Positions 58,227 through 64,000 of a stretch of DNA of 64,000 bases are shown one piece after another (the first letter of the stretch is position 1; each line of letters opens with the position of its first letter). Below the pieces are notes generated by a model that worked only from the letters and a program-made list of their open reading frames with translations, ran no database searches and was not told the DNA's origin. The stretch is from Pseudozyma flocculosa PF-1 (taxonomy: Eukaryota > Basidiomycota > Ustilaginomycetes > Ustilaginales > Ustilaginaceae), in assembly GCF_000417875.1 (NCBI RefSeq), contig NW_006920877.1:288825-352824 (forward strand), given 5' to 3'. Position numbers and translations under genes: made by a program.

Positions 58227-58735
58227 CGTCCTGTGTGGCGTTGAGCGGGCGGACCCGGTGATGAGATGGTGTGGACAGGGAGGGGCAGGGAGCCGACGAG
58301 AGCTGCTGATTGCAAGCAAGGCGACAGCTGGGGTACCGGCAAGACTGCCCCGACTCAGCCCCGCCTGCCGCTTCCTGTTTGTTGGCCTGCCTGCCCACCT
58401 CCACACCCTGCCTGGCCTGCCAGGCCTCTGGCTTTCCTGCTGGCCTCTACGCGACGCGGGCAGCCAAAGGTGTTGGTCTGGCCAGGCCTGGCCAGGCCTG
58501 CAGGCGTGGGCCGGAACAGCGGCCGACGGATCCGAAATGCAGACGAGGGGCCGCATGGGCCTTCTCGGCGGCTGGCCGGCTGGTGGCTGGCTGGCTGGTG
58601 GCTGGCTGGCTGGCTGGGCCTGGCGTGGGCCTGACCCGCCTGCTGTTACCCTTGGCCGCCACCTTCTTCTTCCCAGCGCATGGCTCTTTGACCCAGCCCG
58701 TGTCGGACCCCTACCGCAACCGCCTCGTCGCCACC
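58227..58735. promoter_or_regulatory. divergent promoter region KU70 / EBP-ALG11
   Basis: A 509-bp spacer containing GGCCAGGCCTGGCCAGGCC-like palindromic tracts near 58478-58500 and a (GGCT)n array at 58570-58620. Both divergent promoters must lie here. Confidence 0.5.
58570..58620. repeat. (GGCT)n array
   Basis: About twelve GGCT units with small interruptions, roughly 115-165 bp upstream of the EBP-ALG11 start codon. Similar GGCT/TGCC tracts occur in other intergenic regions of the window. Confidence 0.85.
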
Positions 58736-61700
58736 ATGGACCAGCTGCTGACGGCACAGTCGCTCACGTCGCTCGGCTACGTCGCCGCCATGGCCACGGC
58801 GGCCACCGTCGTCGCCCAGCGCTACCTGCCCGCCTCGTCGTCGGCCAAGACGCGCTTCATCTTCGTCTGGCTCGCCTTTGACGCCATCTGCCACCTCACT
58901 CTCGAGGGCTCCTTCCTCTACCTCTCCCTCCAGGGCCGCAGCGTCAACACCGCCCAGGGCTTCTTCGCCCTCACCTGGCAGGAGTACGCAAAGGCAGACG
59001 CACGCTGGGGCATCCCGGACGCCAACGTCGTCGCCATCGAGTGGCTCACCGTCCTCGGCGCAGGACCAATGGCCGCCTACATCTGCTACCAGATGGTCGT
59101 CGACGACCCCAGCTACCACTACTGGATCGTCGTCCTCAGCACCGCAGAAATCTACGGCGGTTTCATGACCTTTGCGCCCGAGTGGCTCACCGGCTCAACC
59201 GCCCTCGACACGTCCAACTGGCTCTACACCTGGGTCTACCTCGCCTTTATGAACCTCGTCTGGGTCTTTGTGCCCCTCTGGCTCCTCTACGACAGCTACC
59301 TCGTCGTCGCCAGCACGCTGAGGGCTGCCGGGAAGCGGCCTATCGCCGAGGGCAACAAGAAGCAGCCAAGCCAGCCGACGCTCGCTGCCCGCCCCTCGAG
59401 GGTGCTCGGCTTCAGCGCCTACCTGGTCGCCTTCACCGTACTCTTCTTCTCGGTCATTCCGTCGACCAAGGCCGCCGAGACCGCCGTCGATGCCGCAGCC
59501 TCGTCTGCTGGCTCCGCCTCGGCCGCAACGGCGGACCACACCTCGACATCCTTCTGGCGCGTCCTGGTCCCGATCGGGCTCCCCCTGGCCCTACTGGCCA
59601 TCTCGCTGGCGGTCGGCGCGGTCCAGGTTGCCGAGTCGTCGATTCGTGAGGTCAAGAGGATCAACCCGAGCAGGCGGCGGAAGCTCCTCGCCGAACTCGG
59701 CATCGATGAGAAGAAGGAGATGGCCGAGGGAAGGCCCCGACGCACCATCCTCGGCCTCTTCCACCCTTACTGGTGAGCCTCGGAGGTGCTGGTGTCGGGC
59801 CGCAAGGACGGCACAGGATCGCATCCCGGCTGTCCGTGCGTAGTTGTGGCCCCTCGGCACTCTAAGTCGTGCTTGCTCGTCGCCATGTCCGCATCGACTT
59901 GGGCTTCTGCCGTGTTGTCGGAGCCACGCTTATCCGCGTCATTCAGTGTAGCCTGCCACGCCTTCCAAGCAATGCATGAGCTTCTGTGCTGACCCGCACC
60001 GTGCGTCTCCCCTTCGTTCCCACTTTGACCGCCTGCCGAGGAATTAGCAATGCTGGAGGCGGTGGCGAGCGGGTCCTCTTTGAAGCCATGGCGTACCACC
60101 AACGCGAGGATCCGGACCTGGTGATGGCGGTCTACACCGGCGACTTTCCCACGGCTTCCAAGGCCGAGATCCTGAGCAAGGCCAAGCAGCGGTTCGGCAT
60201 CGACGTGGGCGAGCGCAACGTCGTCATGGTGCCGCTTCGCAACCGCCACCTCGTCGAGGACGGCTACTGGCGGCGCCTCACGCTGCTCGGCCAGAGCTAC
60301 GGGAGCGTCGTGATGGCCTTCGAGGCGATGGGCTCGCTGATTCCCGATGTCTTTGTCGGTGAGTTGGCATCGGAAGCTTTGACGTGGCGTCCCTCTCGAA
60401 GCCGCTGACGCCCGCTGCTGAATGCGCTCTGCCATCGGCTCTCGGCGATAGACACGATGGGATACGCCTTCGCTTACCCCGTCGTCAGGGTGTTTACCAA
60501 GAAGGCGGCCATCGGGGCCTACGTCCACTATCCAACCATCAGGTGAGCAGGCCAGCGAGGCTTTCCCTCGGTCGAAGGAATGTCCGTCGTTGATGTCCCT
60601 TGCCTTTCTGGACGACCCTTTCTGGCAGCACCGATATGCTGCGCCGGGTCGAGAAGCGCCAGGCCAGCCATACGAACGATGCCAGGACGGCACAGAGCCT
60701 CACCCGCAGTAAAGCCAAGCTCTAGTGAGTCCGGGTGCCGTTTCGAAGGTCGCGCCACCGAGGGGCTCGAAGTGCTGACGCTCGACTCGCCACGTTTCGC
60801 CCTGGCGGCCGGCAGCTACTACCGCGTTTTCGCCTGGCTCTACTCTTGGGCGCTCTGCCGGGCGGACCGGCTGGTGGCCAACGGCACATGGACGCTGAAC
60901 CACGTCAACACGTTGATCGGCTCGTCGAAGGCGAAGGCGGCAAAGCGGGCCGAGATCGTCTACCCGCCCTGCGACACGAGGAGCATGAACTTGTTCTCGC
61001 TCGAAGGCAGAAAGCCCTGGATCGTCAGCCTGGCGCAGTTTCGGTGAGTTCGAGGCTGGGGATGGATCGTCCAGCGAAGTGCTCTTGGCCAAAGCAAGCT
61101 GACTTGCGAGCCACCGTCGGTCCTGGTCACTGCAGTCCGGAGAAGGAGCATCCACAGCAGCTCCGCATCCTGCGCGCCCTGGTCGACGCCCGACCGGACT
61201 TGTTCAAGGGCCCGGACCCGGTCCGGCTGGTGATGATGGGCTCGTCGCGCAATGTCGAGGACGAGAAGCGGATCGATGCGCTCCGCAAGCTGGCCAAGCA
61301 GCTCGAGATCGACGACCACGTCGAGCTGGTCGTCAATGCACCCTGGCCGACGGTGCTGCAGAACCTCGAGCGTGCCAGCGTCGGGCTGAGTACGATGGTC
61401 GACGAGCACTTTGGCATCAACGTCGTCGAGTTCATGGTGAGTGTCGGATCGTGCTGCGTGGCGTGATGCCCCTCGTTTGGCGGCGAAAAGGCGCGTCGGC
61501 TGACCCCTGCATGCCGCTGTCGTTTCTGACGACGACGCGCGCGTCTCAGGCGGCGGGATTGATCACCCTCTCTCACGCCTCGGCAGGCCCTCTGATGGAC
61601 ATCGCCGTCCCCGTCGATAGTGAGAGGACAGGTGAGCACCAGCGTCGGTTCTCTTGACCTCGAATGTGCCAAGGCCTTTGCCTCGGCCTCGCTCGCAAGG

Positions 61701-61987
61701 CCGGCGTCCGCTGACGCATGCCTACGCCTCCCCCGATCCATCTCGCCTTGACCTTTTGACCAGGCTATCATGCGACGTCGATCGAATCCTTCGCATCTGC
61801 GCTGTCGGACATCTACGACCTGCCATCCTCGGAAGCGCTGTCGATCCGCAGACGTGCCAGATGTCGCGCCGTGTCGACGTTTGGCGCCGAGGGCTTTTGC
61901 CGGAGCTGGAGGGACTTGCTGTGGCATCCGCTGCTGGAGCGGCTGCGCGACGGTCGCGACAAAGGCAAGGCGGGCAAGGACCAGTAG
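58736..61987 (+). CDS. ALG11: predicted EBP - ALG11 fusion protein
   Basis: Eight exons (58736-59772, 60048-60358, 60452-60542, 60629-60724, 60816-61043, 61136-61436, 61550-61631, 61764-61987) keep one frame for 789 aa. Residues 1-190 are an EBP/EXPERA domain with five membrane segments: DAICHLTLEGSFLYLSL carries the His53/Glu57 pair, VVAIEWLTVLG carries Glu102, and FMNLVWVFVPLWLL follows, all as in mammalian sterol Delta8-Delta7 isomerase. Two more membrane segments (about 222-242 and 273-296) lead to LFHPYCNAGGGGERVL (341-356), the ALG11 hallmark, then MGYAFAYPVVRVFTKKAAIG, YYRVFAWLYSWALCRADRLV, WTLNHVNTLI and DEHFGINVVEFM. ALG11 adds the fourth and fifth mannoses to the dolichol oligosaccharide on the cytosolic ER face. 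No ATG lies between the EBP part and the ALG11 anchor. Retaining intron 1 gives TGA at 59774 and a 346-aa EBP-only protein. Confidence 0.8.
59773..60047 (+). other. intron 1 of EBP-ALG11 with an in-frame stop in its donor
   Basis: The intron starts GTGAGC and ends GAATTAG, with TTTGACC as a likely branch site. Its donor overlaps an in-frame TGA (59774-59776): splicing gives Cys346 and continues into ALG11, while retention gives Trp346 and stops. At 275 nt it is longer than most introns here. Confidence 0.75.
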
Positions 61988-62620
61988 CCAGCCCAATCGG
62001 CCTCCGTTATGAATCGGAGACGGCCCGTCCCGAAGCGGCACGGCTCGGCGCGGCTCGGCCCGAGTTGGCGCGGGGCGCAGAACGCCAGGCAACCAAGGCG
62101 GGCCAAGGCCGTGCGGGCGCCCTGCATCCGCAAATCTTGCGCTTGGTCCCTCCTCTGTCCTTTTGACCGGAAGTGCGCGGGCGTCTGTACGTGTGTGGGT
62201 CTGCAAACTATGTAGCCTGCCTGTAGGTTTGGCCGGAGCTAAAGAAGGGGACGGGGCGTACAGAAGAGGGGGCAATGAGGCGCAGATAGAGCCAGAGAAG
62301 AACAGATGAAGCCGTGGCTGTCCAGTCGACCACAGTGCACCGCAGGGAGGCCTAGGCAGGTGGGGTGCCAGCATCTACGCCCCGCGTCTGCGCTCGACCT
62401 TTGACAATCGATCCGCCCTGCTGGTCTGTTCATCCGTCGTCTCGAGCCGCTAAGCGTACTCTCCTCTTCACTCCCACCACCATCGCCGCCACACGCGCAT
62501 ACGTACATAGCTCGGCCAAGCGCCGCGACAAGATTTTTGGCCACAGAAAGCGAGCAGACAGGCCAGGCCGGCAACCGGTGCAAGCTCTGGCGACGCCGAA
62601 GACGGCGACGACGACGAGGG
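61988..62620. other. intergenic, nothing recognised
   Basis: This gap of 633 bp between ALG11 and the right-edge ORF presumably carries the latter's promoter. No RNA gene or coding exon was seen. Confidence 0.45.
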
Positions 62621-64000
62621 ATGACTTCGCCATCGCAAAGTTCGAGCTTCCGGGCGGGCTGGCCGAGCGTGTCCCCTTCGCCTCCGCTGTCGCCCTCGTT
62701 GGCCTTCTACTCGGCCTCTGCCAGGTCGTGCAAGCGGTTCGACGAGGTCGGAGACGTCTATTTGTCCAGTCGAGCGCAAGACGGCGATGCTCGGGCGATC
62801 TTGTCGGATTCGTTCTTGAACGCAGCAGAGGAAGAGGCAAGGACGGATCGCCGCCACACGATCGATACGGCACTTACAGCGACTAGGGGAGCTGCCAACA
62901 GAGCCAAGGGCGGGGCGCGGGAAAAGGAGGCGAACAAAGACATGATGCAGGCGGTGGTGGGGCGACGAGAAGGAGCAAATGAGGCAGACGAGAGAGCGCA
63001 TCACTTGCTCGTAGCCGCCTTCGAAGCCGCGGCGCTGGCCGTCGAGGCACCTGTCGCGGATAGCAGCGCGCAGAGCAGACCTCGCCACGCTACAGCGGGC
63101 TGGCCAGCATCAGCAGCCTCATGGCCCATGCCGATGTCGAGCCACAGCAGCAACCAGCCATCAGTCAGAGCGGCGCACGAACCACCGCGCGCTGGCCAGT
63201 CGGCGGGCCACCCGCGCCGCGTCCCCGCCCAGACCCCAGCCCCAGCCCAAGCCCCAGCCCCAGCCCGAGCCCCAGCCCTAGCCTTCCTGGCCTCCGTCCC
63301 TCGGCCTGGGGAAGGAGCGCAGCAGCGGCCAGACGCTCGGCCTGGCCCGATGACGGCTTTTCCGCCGCAGCCGGGCCAGCAGGCCTCTCGACCCTCGTTC
63401 GCCGGCCCTTCCTCGTCGCCATCGACACCGCCTCTGGAGCTCCCACCGCGTCCGCTGCTCATCCCAGCCCGCGCCTCTCTCGCCACACAACGCCACCCTA
63501 TTCGTTCAGCTCCGCATCCGCCTCCTTCATGCCCCACCACCACCACCATCGTACTCACCACCAACAACAGCACCACCACCAGCGCTACCGACGATACACC
63601 CACTACCACCGCGACTACCACCCAGGCATCCGCCGGCGGCTGCTCGACGTCTACGACGGCTGCCGCGACCTCTTCGTGTTCCTCTTCTTCTTCCTCTGCT
63701 TCCTGCCCCTTGTCCGGGTCCGATCGCGAGGCATCCTCCCTCGCCGACGAAGAGGAGCTTGGGGAGGAGGAGACGACGACGAGTCTGAGTGAGGACGACG
63801 ACGACGACGACGAGGACCTCTTCGACGACGAGTACCTCGAAGTGCCTTCGTCGGCTCGAAAGACTAGGGAGAGGACGAATGGATGGGAGTGGGTGCGGCG
63901 AAGCAGCGTCAGCCGCGAACACGCACGGGTAGGAACCACGCCGTCGACCAAAGTGCAGGCCATCGCAACAAGATCCAGGTCTGCTTCGGTCTCGGCGGCC
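62621..64000 (+). CDS. 5' part of an unknown gene leaving the right edge
   Basis: From an ATG at 62621 the frame stays open for 460 codons to the last base of the window, so the gene is truncated. I do not recognise it. The start MTSPSQSSSFRAGWPSVSPS is Ser/Pro-rich. A helical stretch follows with CKRFDEVGDVYLSSRAQDGD, FLNAAEEEARTDRRHTIDTA and AHHLLVAAFEAAALAVEAPV. Then come a Pro/Ala repeat (QTPAPAQAPAPARAPALA, encoded by a CCAGCC tract), a long Thr/Ser run, an acidic block (SEDDDDDDEDLFDDEYLEVP) and the basic KTRERTNGWEWVRRSSVSRE. No stop in nearly 1.4 kb and a sensible amino-acid pattern support a real gene. Introns could still be hidden in it. Confidence 0.65.
   Translation, partial: MTSPSQSSSFRAGWPSVSPSPPLSPSLAFYSASARSCKRFDEVGDVYLSSRAQDGDARAILSDSFLNAAEEEARTDRRHTIDTALTATRGAANRAKGGAREKEANKDMMQAVVGRREGANEADERAHHLLVAAFEAAALAVEAPVADSSAQSRPRHATAGWPASAASWPMPMSSHSSNQPSVRAAHEPPRAGQSAGHPRRVPAQTPAPAQAPAPARAPALAFLASVPRPGEGAQQRPDARPGPMTAFPPQPGQQASRPSFAGPSSSPSTPPLELPPRPLLIPARASLATQRHPIRSAPHPPPSCPTTTTIVLTTNNSTTTSATDDTPTTTATTTQASAGGCSTSTTAAATSSCSSSSSSASCPLSGSDREASSLADEEELGEEETTTSLSEDDDDDDEDLFDDEYLEVPSSARKTRERTNGWEWVRRSSVSREHARVGTTPSTKVQAIATRSRSASVSAA
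63233..63283. repeat. (CCAGCC)n coding hexanucleotide tract
   Basis: About eight CCAGCC-like units encode alternating Pro-Ala in the frame of the truncated right-edge gene. They are likely to vary in length between strains. Confidence 0.85.

Noticed and set aside
58736..59776. Stand-alone EBP gene ending at 59776, with ALG11 as a separate gene
   Set aside because: ALG11 then lacks a start codon and its membrane anchor, and the conserved FHPYC would be split by chance exactly at a splice donor. It is kept only as an intron-retention product.
63001..63963. 320-codon minus-strand frame with Ser, Glu and Val runs
   Set aside because: It is the reverse image of the low-complexity right-edge ORF; its runs come from the same repeats.
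1..64000. CRISPR arrays, insertion sequences or retroelements
   Set aside because: No regularly spaced repeats, terminal repeats, transposase, integrase or reverse transcriptase motifs were seen. The RNase H at 2-3.5 kb has the cellular hybrid-binding domain and is not a retroelement fragment.

Overview
This is a GC-rich, intron-rich nuclear segment of a fungus. Genes lie on both strands and most are split by canonical GT-AG introns of about 50-125 nt with CTGAC/TTGAC-type branch sites. A fused lycopene cyclase/phytoene synthase, a Kre9-like GPI protein and high GC suggest a basidiomycete, perhaps Ustilaginomycotina; that placement is inference. I assembled exons by hand. Except for BET5 (unclear 3' end) and the genes cut by the window edges, each model keeps one open frame through all its junctions.

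Layout. 0-20.8 kb: Kre9/KNH-like GPI protein (+), RNase H1 (-), NR2C2AP-like protein (+), HGSNAT/DUF1624 membrane protein (-), GPI10 (-), TFB2 (-), TRM112 (+), VPS26 (+) and a disordered orphan (+). 21-34 kb: PAAF1/Rpn14-like WD40 protein (-), a 1754-aa DUF1765 protein (-), a 2.9-kb gene-poor stretch, and the carotenoid enzyme carRA (-). 34.9-45 kb: intron-containing tRNA-Val(AAC), RMI1 (+), ankyrin protein (-), RAD18 (+), RPEL-repeat protein (-), BET5 (+), mevalonate diphosphate decarboxylase MVD1 (-) and intron-containing tRNA-Arg(TCG). 45-64 kb: a GNAT protein with a 1.7-kb intron (-), EFR3 (-), KU70 (-), a predicted EBP-ALG11 fusion (+), and a long ORF that runs off the right edge (+).

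The genes are mostly conserved housekeeping functions: genome maintenance (RNase H1, TFB2, RMI1, RAD18, KU70), ER glycosylation and GPI synthesis (GPI10, ALG11), trafficking and membrane scaffolding (VPS26, BET5, EFR3), isoprenoid metabolism (MVD1, carRA) and proteasome/translation factors (PAAF1, TRM112). I see no operon-like logic, mobile element or biosynthetic cluster.

The most striking observation is at 58736-61987. The TGA that appears to end an EBP (sterol Delta8-Delta7 isomerase-type) ORF sits inside a perfect 5' splice donor. Splicing it to the next acceptor recreates the conserved ALG11 junction FHPYCNAGGGGERVL and gives one 789-aa EBP-ALG11 protein. Keeping the intron would release an EBP-only protein. 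Other notable points are two in-frame RNase H1 starts that could give mitochondrial and nuclear forms, a GC-AG intron, an 11-nt microexon, and TGCC/GGCT-rich tracts that I noticed only in intergenic DNA.
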